Positions 20,788 to 29,264 of a stretch of DNA of 64,000 nucleotides are shown here, piece after piece (the first letter of the stretch is position 1; every line of letters starts with the position of its first letter). A program made the translations under genes and the position numbers. Location: positions 1 to 64,000 of the forward strand of contig DATAXV010000190.1 of the NCBI GenBank assembly GCA_036272915.1, read 5' to 3'. The notes beneath the pieces were generated by a model. It saw only the letters and a list, made by a program, of their open reading frames with translations, had not been told where the DNA came from and made no database searches. The DNA is from DATAXV01 sp036272915. Its GTDB lineage: Bacteria; Chloroflexota; Dormibacteria; Dormibacterales; Dormibacteraceae.

Positions 20788-21406
20788 CCGCCGCGGCGCG
20801 GGTCGAGGCTGGGCCGGCTGTCGCGAGCATCCTCGGGTAGCAACCGCGGAAGCCCTCCGTGGAGTTGAGGCGGTCGATCGGCGAGCCGTGGGTGCGGTGC
20901 GGCGCCAGGCGCCCGGCGACGGCGTCCTGCCTCCTGGAACCAGCCGGTGGCGTGGGGCTCGGAAGCCTGATGTTCGCGTCGAGTGCGAGGCCCTCTCGCC
21001 TGCGGTGGGTCTCTGGCACCACTGTCGCACGGCCAGCTCAAGGACGCCCTTAGACGCACGTGCAAGGAGGTGGCGAGCACACGCGCGCTCGGCCACCGTG
21101 GGTCGGACGCGGTCTCTCGACCGGCACCCACGGAAGCTCCCGGCGCTGGTGACAACTGCCATCGGTTGCGGACCACATTCGGATCCGTCACAGCCCGGCG
21201 GCGTCAAGGGACGCTCCTGCCCTGGCCGCCTCGCGGCCGGGCACCGGCACCGCCGCCCGGACCCTACGCGGACCACATGGGTACCAGGCCGGACGAGGTC
21301 TGACCTTCGCGGCCGCCAGGGCGCTCTCGGCGGGACTCGGAGTGACGGAGATGCACCGGGGCGGAGCCGCCCAGGGGCGCCTGGCGCGGGAGGCCTCAAC
21401 CGCGGC
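20788..21406. other. About 600 bp with no supported gene
   Basis: Between the pyr operon promoter and the stop of the exporter gene several short open frames exist on both strands, but none shows family motifs, ribosome binding sites or a protein-like composition. No tRNA, riboswitch core or obvious repeat was seen. It could hold a degenerate gene or a small RNA. Confidence 0.4.
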
Positions 21407-22936
21407 TCAGCGCGGACCGACCGACGGTGGAGGGGCGTCCAGCGCGCAGTGGCTGCTCGACCGTGAACGGTCCCCAGCGGCTCCCAAGCGTCGAGCCCGG
21501 TTGCGGATCGTCAGCGCAGCCAGCACGCCACCCGAGGCGCACAGTGCGGCCGCGATCAGAACCGCGGTCCGGAAGCCGTCGTCGAGCTGGTCGGGATGGA
21601 GGTAGCTGGCGCCCGTGATGCCCGCCAACGACGGCAGAACCGCGACCGAGAGGAGACCCCCCACCCGGGCGACGTCGTTGTTCGCCGCCGATGCGACGCC
21701 GGCCGCCTGGGTCGGTGCCGCGGCGAGTACGGCCGCGGTCAGGGGAGCGACGTTGATCGCAAGCCCGAGTCCGAAGACGAGCACCGCCGGCAGCACGTCG
21801 CGGAAGTAGCTCTGCGAGGAACCGACGCGGACCAGCATCAGCATCCCGACCGCCATGACCAGAGGTCCCACACTCATCTGGAGTCGGGGTCCGATACGGC
21901 TCGCCAGGGCGCCTGACCGAGAGGACAGGATCAGCATGATGAAGGTCACCGGGAGCAGCGCGACCCCCGATTCCAGGGGTGAGTAGTGGGCGACCTGCTG
22001 AAGCTCCATCGGCAGCAGGAACAGGGTGGTTCCCAGTGCCGCGTAGACCACGAACGTCACCAGATTCGCGCCGGCAAACTGGCGGGAGCGGAACAACCCC
22101 AGGGGCAGCAGCGGATGACCCATCCGGGACTCGACCACCACGAAGAGGACGATTCCGCCGGCGCCGACGAGCAGGAGGCACGCGATCGCCGGATGCTCGA
22201 AGCCGACGCTGGGGCCCTCGATCAGGCCGTAGCAGAGAGCGGTCAACCCCACCGTGATGAGAACCGCGCCGGTGCCGTCGATGGGCCCGGCCGCCGGGTC
22301 TCGAGTCTCGGGGACGTATCGAGCGGTGATCAGGAGGACGGCGAGGACGACGGGGACGTTGACCAGGAAGATGAGACGCCATGAGCCGACGGCCATCAGG
22401 TAGCCGCCGAGGAAGGGCCCGACCGCCGAGGCCACGCCCGCGAAGCCCGACCAGGCGCCGATCGCCGTCCCGCGGTCCTCCGATCGGAACGAGGCTTCCA
22501 GGATGGCCAGGCTGCCCGGTGTCAGGAGCGCCGCGCCGATGCCCTGCAACCCGCGAGCGAGGATCATGGTCAGGATGTCGGGGGCGGCCCCGCAGAGCAG
22601 CGAGGCGATCCCGAACCAGATCACTCCAAAGAGGAACACCCGCCTCCGTCCGTGCCGGTCGCCCAGCGCCCCGCCGAGCAGGAGCAGACCCGAGAGCGTC
22701 AGCATGTAGCCGGCGCTGACCCATTGAAGATCGGCCATCCCGACCTTGAACTCCCGGCCGATGGTGGGCAGGGCGATCCCCACGATGGTGCTGTCCAGGG
22801 TGGTGACGGCGGACCCGAGCACGGTGGCGACGATCACCCACCTGCCGACCGCGCTGGAGTAGCGCAGCCGTCCGCCGGTCGCTTCGAGTGTCACGATGTC
22901 CATCCCTCGCGGATTCCGGGTTCCATCCGACGGCAC
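21407..22936 (-). CDS. MFS drug exporter, DHA2 (EmrB/QacA) family
   Basis: A 14-helix exporter of about 500 residues. It shows the DHA2 features LDSTIVGIALPTIG in helix 1, GALGDRHGRRRVFL in loop 2-3, LQGIGAALLTPGSLAIL in helix 4 and the motif-C-like GPFLGGYLM in helix 5. Start uncertain: GTG 22936 or ATG 22903 (MDIVTLEATGG); neither has a clear ribosome binding site, and a TACGAT at 22980-22985 could be the -10. Divergent from the ABC transporter genes. Confidence 0.83.
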   Translation of the reverse strand: MPSDGTRNPRGMDIVTLEATGGRLRYSSAVGRWVIVATVLGSAVTTLDSTIVGIALPTIGREFKVGMADLQWVSAGYMLTLSGLLLLGGALGDRHGRRRVFLFGVIWFGIASLLCGAAPDILTMILARGLQGIGAALLTPGSLAILEASFRSEDRGTAIGAWSGFAGVASAVGPFLGGYLMAVGSWRLIFLVNVPVVLAVLLITARYVPETRDPAAGPIDGTGAVLITVGLTALCYGLIEGPSVGFEHPAIACLLLVGAGGIVLFVVVESRMGHPLLPLGLFRSRQFAGANLVTFVVYAALGTTLFLLPMELQQVAHYSPLESGVALLPVTFIMLILSSRSGALASRIGPRLQMSVGPLVMAVGMLMLVRVGSSQSYFRDVLPAVLVFGLGLAINVAPLTAAVLAAAPTQAAGVASAANNDVARVGGLLSVAVLPSLAGITGASYLHPDQLDDGFRTAVLIAAALCASGGVLAALTIRNRARRLGAAGDRSRSSSHCALDAPPPSVGPR

Positions 22937-23100
22937 GGCGTCGAACGAGGGCGGGTGCGGGACGTTGCCGGTGCCGCCTATCGTAGCGACCGGTCAGGCG
23001 ATGCCGCACCGGCGCGGCGACCGGCACAGAAAACGAAGACGAAGCCGACCCCGGATCGGCCGGTTCGAGTACGGTTGGGTGCGGTCATTCGGAGGTAGAG

Positions 23101-24030
23101 GTGCGCAGCATGGTATCGGTCGACCGCGAGCCCGTCATCAGGACGGCCCGGCTGACCAAGAGGTACGACAACGGCTCCGTCGCCGTGGACGCGGTCAACA
23201 TGCGGGTCAACCGCGGCGAGGTGTACGGCTTCCTGGGTCCCAACGGTGCGGGCAAGACGACGACCCTGCGCATGCTGACCGGCCTCACCCGCCCGACCTC
23301 CGGCACCGCCTACGTCACCGGCAAGCCACTGGGCTCGCTGGACAGCCTGGCCAAGGTCGGCTGCCTGATCGAGTCCCCCGCCTTCTATCCGTACCTCAGC
23401 GGGCGCGACAACCTGCACGTGATCGCCGACTACGCGGGCGTCCCCCACTTCCGTGTCGAGGACGCGCTCGACCTGGTCGATCTGACGCCCCGGGCCAAGG
23501 ACCGCTACCAGACCTACTCCCTGGGCATGAAGCAGCGCCTCGGTCTGGCCGCGGCCACGCTCAAGGACCCGGAGCTGCTGATCCTCGACGAGCCGACCAA
23601 CGGACTCGACCCGCAGGGCATGGCCGACATGCGCGAGCTGATCAAGCAGATCGCCGAGGGCGGCCGGACAGTGCTCATCTCCAGCCACCTGCTCAGCGAG
23701 GTCGAGCAGATGTGCACGCACGTCGGCGTGATCCAGCGGGGCCGGCTCATCGCCGAGGGTCCGATCTCGGAGCTCCGCCGGGGGCCGACCAAGCTCGAGG
23801 TCCGCTGTCCCCAGCAGGAGCGCGCCGAGGTCGTGCTGCGCGACCTGCTCGGCGCCGCCGCCGTCGAGCGCGTGGACGGCTCCTTCCTTCTGTCCATCGA
23901 TCTCGCCCGCGCCGCCGAGATCAACAGGGTCCTGATCCAGAGCGGGGTCGACGTGAGCCGGCTGGCCAACGTCGAGCGCTCGCTGGAGCAGACCTTCCTG
24001 GAGCTGACCGGCGGGGAGATGGGGCTGTGA
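23101..24030 (+). CDS. ABC transporter ATP-binding protein
   Basis: A 309-residue ATPase of the drug/natural-product exporter type. Walker A GPNGAGKTTT at about 46-55, signature YSLGMKQRLGLA, Walker B LLILDEPTNGLDP and the switch His in ISSHLLSEVE. The extra C-terminal region (about 230-309) is typical of ABC-2 exporter ATPases. Start GTG 23101 with GGAGG 5 nt upstream; an in-frame ATG four codons later is possible. Pairs with the permease through a GTGA overlap. Confidence 0.9.
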   Translation: MRSMVSVDREPVIRTARLTKRYDNGSVAVDAVNMRVNRGEVYGFLGPNGAGKTTTLRMLTGLTRPTSGTAYVTGKPLGSLDSLAKVGCLIESPAFYPYLSGRDNLHVIADYAGVPHFRVEDALDLVDLTPRAKDRYQTYSLGMKQRLGLAAATLKDPELLILDEPTNGLDPQGMADMRELIKQIAEGGRTVLISSHLLSEVEQMCTHVGVIQRGRLIAEGPISELRRGPTKLEVRCPQQERAEVVLRDLLGAAAVERVDGSFLLSIDLARAAEINRVLIQSGVDVSRLANVERSLEQTFLELTGGEMGL

Positions 24031-24935
24031 GGAACATCGCGGAGACGCCGCTCGCCGACCTCCCCGGCATGCGCCAGATGCGGCCCTTCCTCGGCGCCAC
24101 GCGGGCGGAGCTGATCAAGATCGACAAGCGCCCCTCGGTCTGGATCCTGCTCGGCGTGGCCCTGGCCCTCCTGGTCCTGCTCGAGTACGTCCTCTACTGG
24201 TTCCTCTATTCGCACCCGCCGCACGGGACCGCCCTGCCCGCCGGCGTCACCCCAGCCCAGATGAAGGCGCCCTTCTACCCCTCGCACATGGTCTCGACGA
24301 CGACCCAGGCGGGGACGCTGCCAGGTGCGCTGGCGCTGATCCTCGGGGTGCTGCTGGTCGGCAGCGAGTACGGCTGGGGAACCTTCAAGACCCTGTTCAC
24401 GCAGCGACCGGGCCGCCTGCAGACGCTGCTGGCGAAGCTGGCGGCGCTGGAGATCGCCCTGGGCGCGGCGGTGGTCCTCTTCTTCGCCGTCGCCGCCATG
24501 ACCAGCATCGTCCTGGCCCTGATCGACGGGCAGCCGGCGGGGAATCTGCCCGACGGGCTGACCATCCTCCGGGCGATGCTGGCCAGCTGGCTGGTCTGGA
24601 GCTGGTGGGCGCTGTTCGGTAGCGCGCTGGCCTTCATCTTCCAGCAGTCGGCGCTGGCGATCGGATTGGGGCTCGCCTACGACTTCCTGATCGAGGGCCT
24701 GCTCTTCAGCTTCGGCGGCGCCCTCGGCGGGGACTTCCTCCACAACCTGGAGCGCGTCTTCCCCGGCGTCAACGCCACCGCGCTGCTCAACAGCTTCTTC
24801 ATCCGCGCCCCCGGCAACGCCGCCGGAGGCAGCGCCGTGGTCGGCGCCGGCCAGGCGACGATCGTGCTGCTGATCTACTGCGCGGCGGCGGTCGTGGTCG
24901 CCGGTGTCCTGGTGACGCGTCGCGACATCAAGTGA
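24027..24935 (+). CDS. ABC-2 type permease
   Basis: A 302-residue membrane protein partner of the upstream ATPase. A cytoplasmic N-terminus (FLGATRAELIKIDKRPSVWI) leads into about six membrane segments, e.g. LLGVALALLVLLEYVLYWF and LALILGVLLVGSEYGWGTF, the latter with the ABC-2 family sequence EYGWGTFKTLFTQRPGR. It ends in VTRRDIK. Start GTG overlaps the ATPase stop. Substrate unknown. Confidence 0.88.
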   Translation: MRNIAETPLADLPGMRQMRPFLGATRAELIKIDKRPSVWILLGVALALLVLLEYVLYWFLYSHPPHGTALPAGVTPAQMKAPFYPSHMVSTTTQAGTLPGALALILGVLLVGSEYGWGTFKTLFTQRPGRLQTLLAKLAALEIALGAAVVLFFAVAAMTSIVLALIDGQPAGNLPDGLTILRAMLASWLVWSWWALFGSALAFIFQQSALAIGLGLAYDFLIEGLLFSFGGALGGDFLHNLERVFPGVNATALLNSFFIRAPGNAAGGSAVVGAGQATIVLLIYCAAAVVVAGVLVTRRDIK

Positions 24936-24950
24936 TCCAGGAGGCGGTGC

Positions 24951-25391
24951 TCATCCGTTCCCGCCGTCCGGGGCCGTCATCGCCTCCACCATCGCCTGCG
25001 GGTTGAGGTAGTCGCGGAGCTCGACGATCCGGCCCTCCCGGACCTTCAGAACGAGGATGTAGGAGAACCGGAAGGGGCGGCCGGTCGCGATGACCTTCCC
25101 GGTCAGGTCGTACTCGGCCACGATCACCTCGGGATCGCCGGTGTCGTGGATGAGCACGTCATGGAAGGAGTCGAAGACGATCGGGGACTCCCCGACGACC
25201 CGCGAGAAGAAGGCATGGATCTGGTCGCGCCCCTCCAGCCGGCGGGGCGCGCCGGGCAGCGGGAACGGCCACTCGTGCACGCCGTCTTCGGCATAGAGGT
25301 CGGCGAGGTCGGAATCCTGATGCAGCGTGAGGCGCTGCATCTTCGCGAAGACCTCGCGCGGGGTCGGATGGGTCCGGATCGAGTCCGTCAT
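24951..25391 (-). CDS. SnoaL-like / NTF2-fold protein
   Basis: A 146-residue NTF2-fold protein: TPREVFAKMQRLTLHQDSDL at the N-terminus, DLYAEDGVHEWPFP with conserved acidic/aromatic pocket residues, then alternating strands ending with IVELRDYLNPQAM. Such proteins act as small-molecule isomerases, cyclases or hydrolases; substrate unknown. ATG 25391 was chosen over ATG 25406 because GGAGG lies 8 nt upstream of it. It is divergent from a TetR gene with a large palindrome in between, so it is the likely regulated target. Confidence 0.78.
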   Translation of the reverse strand: MTDSIRTHPTPREVFAKMQRLTLHQDSDLADLYAEDGVHEWPFPLPGAPRRLEGRDQIHAFFSRVVGESPIVFDSFHDVLIHDTGDPEVIVAEYDLTGKVIATGRPFRFSYILVLKVREGRIVELRDYLNPQAMVEAMTAPDGGNG

Positions 25392-25407
25392 ATTGAGCGC
25401 CTCCATT

Positions 25408-25442
25408 CGTTGAACGATCGTTTATTGATCGATCGTACAACG
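25408..25442. promoter_or_regulatory. 35-bp inverted repeat operator between SnoaL-like gene and tetR
   Basis: Arms CGTTGAACGATCG (25408-25420) and CGATCGTACAACG (25430-25442) are complementary at 12 of 13 positions around a 9-bp AT-rich spacer. A related half site, acgaccgtacaa, lies at 25471-25482 over the tetR -10. This fits a TetR-family operator controlling both divergent genes. Confidence 0.7.
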
Positions 25443-25477
25443 AATCGGCATCGACGGAAGGATTCATGCAACGACCG

Positions 25478-25483
25478 TACAAT
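25478..25483 (+). promoter_or_regulatory. -10 hexamer TACAAT, leaderless promoter of tetR
   Basis: TACAAT ends 6 nt before ATG 25490. This decides the start: the in-frame ATG at 25466 lies upstream of the -10. Confidence 0.55.
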
Positions 25484-25489
25484 GGCGTG

Positions 25490-26071
25490 ATGCCAGAGAC
25501 CCGCCCGGAGAGCAGGCGGTCGCGGCAGCGCCGCGAGACCCAGCAGCGGATCCTCGGCGCCGCCCGCCGCGCCTTCGCCGAGGATGGCTACGACCGCGCC
25601 TCGATCCGGGCCATCGCCGCCGGCGCCGAGGTCAACCCGGGTCTGGTGATGCACTACTTCGGGTCCAAGGAGGAGCTCTTCCGACAGGCGGCCGCGCTGG
25701 TCCCGGAGAGTGCGGACATGGAGGGGGCCGACGAGCTGGTCGAGTACCTGGTCGGATCGCTCGGCGTGAAGATCGAGGCGATGCCGCTGGCCTCGATGGC
25801 GGCCTTCCGCTCGATGCTCACCCACCCCGAGGCGGCCCGCGACGTGCAGGAGGGCATGGCGCGCCAGACCCGGCGCATCGGCGCGGCGATCGGGACCGAG
25901 GACCAGGTGCTGCGAGCGGCCCTGATCGGCACCACCGTCCTCGGCGTGGTCATCGGGCGCCATGTGCTCGAGCTCGAGGGCCTGCGGAACGCGACCGCGG
26001 AGCAGATCACCGAGATCCTGCGGCCGTGCCTCCGCGCGCTGGTCGGACCCGAGGATCCAGGTCAGGCCTGA
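25490..26071 (+). CDS. TetR/AcrR family repressor
   Basis: A 193-residue regulator. HTH: RSRQRRETQQRILGAARRAF then YDRASIRAIAAGAEVNPGLVMHYFGSKEELF (about 30-60). The helical C-terminal domain resembles the TetR_C group found with NPGLVMHYFGSK regulators of Actinomycetota. Start set by TACAAT six nt upstream. Likely represses the divergent SnoaL-like gene and itself via the inverted repeat at 25408-25442. Confidence 0.87.
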   Translation: MPETRPESRRSRQRRETQQRILGAARRAFAEDGYDRASIRAIAAGAEVNPGLVMHYFGSKEELFRQAAALVPESADMEGADELVEYLVGSLGVKIEAMPLASMAAFRSMLTHPEAARDVQEGMARQTRRIGAAIGTEDQVLRAALIGTTVLGVVIGRHVLELEGLRNATAEQITEILRPCLRALVGPEDPGQA

Positions 26072-26089
26072 CCCGGCGGCCCGCGCTTC

Positions 26090-27742
26090 TCAGCCCTCCT
26101 CGCTGCCGACGCCGTGATGGACTCGGAAGAGGTTGGTCGGGTCGTACCTCCGCTTGATCTCGAGCAGCCTCCTGTAGTTGTCCCCCCAGAAGCTGCGCTG
26201 CCAGTCCGGCTCGAAGAAGTCGGCCTCGTTCACGTAGCTCCCCGACCCCGGCGTCGCCGCCCGCACCAGGGTCATCGCCTCGCCGATACGGCGCGCCCGC
26301 GCCTCGCTCCGGGCCCGGTCGGGCTCGTGCCCGGGGACACCGGGGAACGCGTACTGCTGGCCGGAGGCCGCGATCAGAAGGGCCCCGGCGTCGAGCGCGA
26401 CCGGGTTGATCGACGTCGCCCGGTCGCGCTCGCGAGCCTCCGCCGGGGTCCGGGCCAGGCCCTTGTTGAGGCGGAGGAAGAGAAAGGGCCAGATCCTCGA
26501 CGCGTCGAAGAGGACGTCCGCCAGGGCGTCGGGCGACTCGTCGAACAGCCGCTGGGGGATCCAGCGCGACTGGTAGCCGTCCCAGTAGATGGAGACCTCG
26601 TCCTGGTCGCCGCTCCACCAGAAGTCGCGGCGCGATCCTCCGGGACGCTCGTCCCTGAGGATGGTCTCGGGCGCGTGGGCCTCCCGCCAGCCGTCGTCCC
26701 AGGTGCCCTCGAAGGGTACGGTGGCGAGGATCGGATCCGCCTCGAAGTCCTTGGAGCGGTGACGGATCCAGTCCAGGAGGGGCCGCAACGAAGCCTGCGC
26801 CTCGACCGCGCTCAGGCCGGGCGCGAGCATCAGGAAGTCGAGTGTGTCGCCCGGCATCAGGGTGATCCCCTCGCCCCAGCGCTGGGTCGCCAGGTCGGGC
26901 ATGATCCCCATGGCCGCCCTCAGAAGCTGGCGGTAGGCGGACGGGCTCAGCGCGCGGACACGGCCCAGGAGGGCGCTCATCGAGTCCGGCATCGGGTGGG
27001 TCCGGTAGGTCACGCGGGAGACGACGCCGTAGGTGCCCCCACCCCCTCCCCGCAGTGCCCAGAACAGGTCGGCGTTGCGGTGGGCGTTGGCGACGACGAT
27101 GGCGCCGTCGGCGCTCACCACCTCCATCTCGATCACGTTCCCCGCCGCCGTCCCGTAGACCTTGGAGAAGCTGCCGAATCCGCCGCCCTGGACGAAGCCG
27201 CCGGCCGCGCCCACCGTGGTGCAGCCACCACCGAGGGCGAGGCGCCGGTGCGGGGTGAGCGCCCGGTACACCTCCAGCCAGCGGGCGCCGGCCTCGGCGC
27301 TGACCGCCGGGACGTCGCGCTCCGCACCGGAAGGCGCTCCCGCTGGAGTGAAGGCCGCATGAACGGTGACCCGGCGCATGAGGTGGGTCCAGAGCATCAG
27401 GGCGTCGGGGGCGCTTGACCGGCCCAGGTAGTCGTGACCGGTTCCCTTGACGGCCAGCCGCAGACCGTGCTCGCGGACGTAGCGGACCGTGTCGGCGATG
27501 TCCTCCGCCGTCCGGACGGCGACGGCATGGGGGCCGCTGCGGACGTCGAACGCCCGGAACCACCCGGTCGTGTGATAGCCGCCGGGCTGCTCCTCGATGA
27601 AGTAGGGGTTGCGCAGGCCGTTCAGGACCTCGGCGCAGGCGGCTCCTTGGGGGTCGGCGACGCAGGCCCGGACCGGCGCCTCCACGCTCAGCAGCCGGCT
27701 TCCGAAATGCCTGGCCAGATCGGGATCGACGGCGCCGGTCAC
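26090..27742 (-). CDS. FAD-linked oxidoreductase with BBE domain
   Basis: A 550-residue berberine-bridge-type flavoprotein. PCMH FAD domain contains VKGTGHDYLGRSS, whose His is a usual FAD attachment residue, and GGGCTTVGAAGGFVQGGG, whose Cys corresponds to the second attachment site of bicovalent members. The C-terminal BBE part is YVNEADFFEPDWQRSFWGDN and YRRLLEIKRRYDPTNLF. No signal peptide is seen. Start GTG 27742 has GGGAGG 4 nt upstream and overlaps the stop of a small membrane-protein ORF (GTGA). Substrate (an alcohol, sugar or alkaloid-like compound) unknown. Confidence 0.85.
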   Translation of the reverse strand: MTGAVDPDLARHFGSRLLSVEAPVRACVADPQGAACAEVLNGLRNPYFIEEQPGGYHTTGWFRAFDVRSGPHAVAVRTAEDIADTVRYVREHGLRLAVKGTGHDYLGRSSAPDALMLWTHLMRRVTVHAAFTPAGAPSGAERDVPAVSAEAGARWLEVYRALTPHRRLALGGGCTTVGAAGGFVQGGGFGSFSKVYGTAAGNVIEMEVVSADGAIVVANAHRNADLFWALRGGGGGTYGVVSRVTYRTHPMPDSMSALLGRVRALSPSAYRQLLRAAMGIMPDLATQRWGEGITLMPGDTLDFLMLAPGLSAVEAQASLRPLLDWIRHRSKDFEADPILATVPFEGTWDDGWREAHAPETILRDERPGGSRRDFWWSGDQDEVSIYWDGYQSRWIPQRLFDESPDALADVLFDASRIWPFLFLRLNKGLARTPAEARERDRATSINPVALDAGALLIAASGQQYAFPGVPGHEPDRARSEARARRIGEAMTLVRAATPGSGSYVNEADFFEPDWQRSFWGDNYRRLLEIKRRYDPTNLFRVHHGVGSEEG

Positions 27743-27951
27743 GGGGCCTCCCCCTCGACCGCCGCCGAGGCCGAGAGGAGAAGCCCCTCCCGCCTCACGT
27801 AGAGGAACTGCAAGCCGAGGAGAGGACAGAACACGAGCAGATACTGCAGCACCTGCGCCAGCGGGACGATCCCGACCGAAAGCAGGAGGGCGATGAGGAC
27901 CCGGATGGCGGCGCCGGCGAGCAGGCCCGCCTCCCAAAGTGTGGTGAGCAC
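27739..27951 (-). CDS. Small two-helix membrane protein coupled to the FAD oxidoreductase
   Basis: A frame of about 70 residues starting at GTG 27951 with two strongly hydrophobic segments (LLAGAAIRVLIALLLSVGIV and VLQYLLVFCPLLGLQFLYV) and a charged tail. Its TGA overlaps the GTG of the FAD oxidoreductase, which supports it being real. The frame is open further upstream (to 28182), but that part lies antisense to another coding fragment and has poor start codons. Not recognised. Confidence 0.45.
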   Translation of the reverse strand: MLTTLWEAGLLAGAAIRVLIALLLSVGIVPLAQVLQYLLVFCPLLGLQFLYVRREGLLLSASAAVEGEAP

Positions 27952-28078
27952 CGCATCCCGCGCGGCGGATCCGCCGTCGCTGACCCATCTCCGGTCGAGG
28001 GCGGAGCCCGGGCCGAGTCTCTCGGCGTGAGACCGGACCAGCTGGACGACCGGTGGGCGCCGCGGGCGAGGACCAGGC

Positions 28079-28387
28079 GTGGGAGCCCGCTGGCTCTCCA
28101 CCCACCATCCCGGCGAGGACTGGCGGTGGTTCGAGCGACCCGACCACTTCGCCGTCGAGCGGATCGTCGACCAGTTCCCCACGCCCGGCGGCGGGAGGGC
28201 CGAGGTCCAGTTCCTCCGCAGGCCGCTGAGCGCGGTCTTCGCCGCGATCCGGGAGGTGGACCTCTGGGTCGATGAGCTGGTCGAGCCGATGCCCCTCGCC
28301 TCCTGCGAGGAGAGTCACCCCGAGGCGTGGCGATCGTTGACCACCGCGCCGCGCTTCCTCTATCTCCGCCTCCTCAAGCGGTGGTAG
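28079..28387 (+). pseudogene. C-terminal fragment of a SAM-dependent methyltransferase
   Basis: The 102-codon frame matches only the last third of class I methyltransferases: WLSTHHPGEDWRWFERPDHF, FPTPGGGRAEVQFLRRPLSAV and a PRFLYLRLLKRW end. The SAM-binding GxGxG domain that should precede it is absent; upstream the frame is closed by TGA at 28028 and codes nothing similar. I read this as a 5'-truncated remnant, though a short expressed product from GTG 28079 is possible. Confidence 0.6.
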
Positions 28388-28469
28388 GGACCGGGCGGCA
28401 CCCTGAGTGCCGGTTCCGACATGCTGAGGGCGTGATCATGTCGACGACCGGCCCGAGCGGAACTCCGTC

Positions 28470-29264
28470 GTGTCGCTGAGCAGGGCCGACGTCGAGCGAT
28501 CGCTGAGGGACCTTGGAGTGAGCCCGGGAACCGTGCTCCTGGTCCATTCGTCCCTCTCATCGATGGGATGGGTCGAGGGCGGGGCTGACGCCGTCATCGA
28601 CGCTCTTCTCGGAGCGGTCGGGCCGGATGGCCTGGTGGCCGTGCCGACCCACACGTGGTCCACGGTCCACCGTGGCCAGCCCGTCTTCCACGAGGCGCTG
28701 AGCCCCTCCGTCGTGGGCCGGATCACCGAGACGTTCCGCCTGCGGCCGGAGGTGACGAGGAGCCTTCACCCGACCCACAGCGTCGCCGCCGCCGGGCCCC
28801 GGGCGGCCGGGTTCCTGGAGGGGCACGAGGGCCATGACACGCCCTGCCCGCGGACCTCGCCCTACGGCCGGCTGGTCGAACAGGGTGGCCAGGTGCTCTT
28901 GATCGGAGTCGGGCTGGAGCGATTCACGCTCATGCACGGATTCGAGGAGTGGGCCGGCGTGCCCTGGCTCTTCAACCGGCGGGAGGCGCTCTGGGTGATC
29001 AGGGGCGACGGCACCACGCTCGCCGTGCCCAGCCGCCGGCACACCGACGATCCGGTCAAACAGGAGCGCGACTTCCCGTCGCTGGAGCCGGTGCTCCGTG
29101 AGGCGGGCGCGATCCGCTACGGGACCGCCGGCGGGGCCACGCTGCGCCTGATCGACGCGCGGAGGGCGGCCGACACCCTGGTCCCGCTCATCGCCGCCGA
29201 CCCCGACATCGTCCTCGGCCCGCGGCGCGAGCGGGCGGTCATATCTCGCGATCCGGCTCCCTGA
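28470..29264 (+). CDS. Aminoglycoside 3-N-acetyltransferase (AAC(3)) family protein
   Basis: A 264-residue member of the antibiotic_NAT superfamily. Characteristic segments: LLVHSSLSSMGWVEGGADAV near 23-42, GPDGLVAVPTHTWS, RSLHPTHSVAAAGPRA with the conserved HPTHS active-site sequence, and GVGLERFTLMHGFEE. Family members use acetyl-CoA to acetylate amino groups of aminoglycosides or other amines; chromosomal homologues without resistance function are common, so no phenotype is claimed. Start GTG 28470; a 13-codon ORF (28438-28479) overlaps the start. The 3' end overlaps the convergent HAD gene by 26 bp. Confidence 0.82.
   Translation: MSLSRADVERSLRDLGVSPGTVLLVHSSLSSMGWVEGGADAVIDALLGAVGPDGLVAVPTHTWSTVHRGQPVFHEALSPSVVGRITETFRLRPEVTRSLHPTHSVAAAGPRAAGFLEGHEGHDTPCPRTSPYGRLVEQGGQVLLIGVGLERFTLMHGFEEWAGVPWLFNRREALWVIRGDGTTLAVPSRRHTDDPVKQERDFPSLEPVLREAGAIRYGTAGGATLRLIDARRAADTLVPLIAADPDIVLGPRRERAVISRDPAP

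Noticed and set aside
20888..21466. Plus-strand ORF of 192 codons between pyr operon and exporter
   Set aside because: No motifs, no ribosome binding site, overlaps the exporter stop antisense, and composition is unlike protein.
28438..28479. 13-codon ORF overlapping the start of the AAC(3)-family gene
   Set aside because: Very short, no ribosome binding site, and the overlap is 10 bp rather than ATGA; likely chance.
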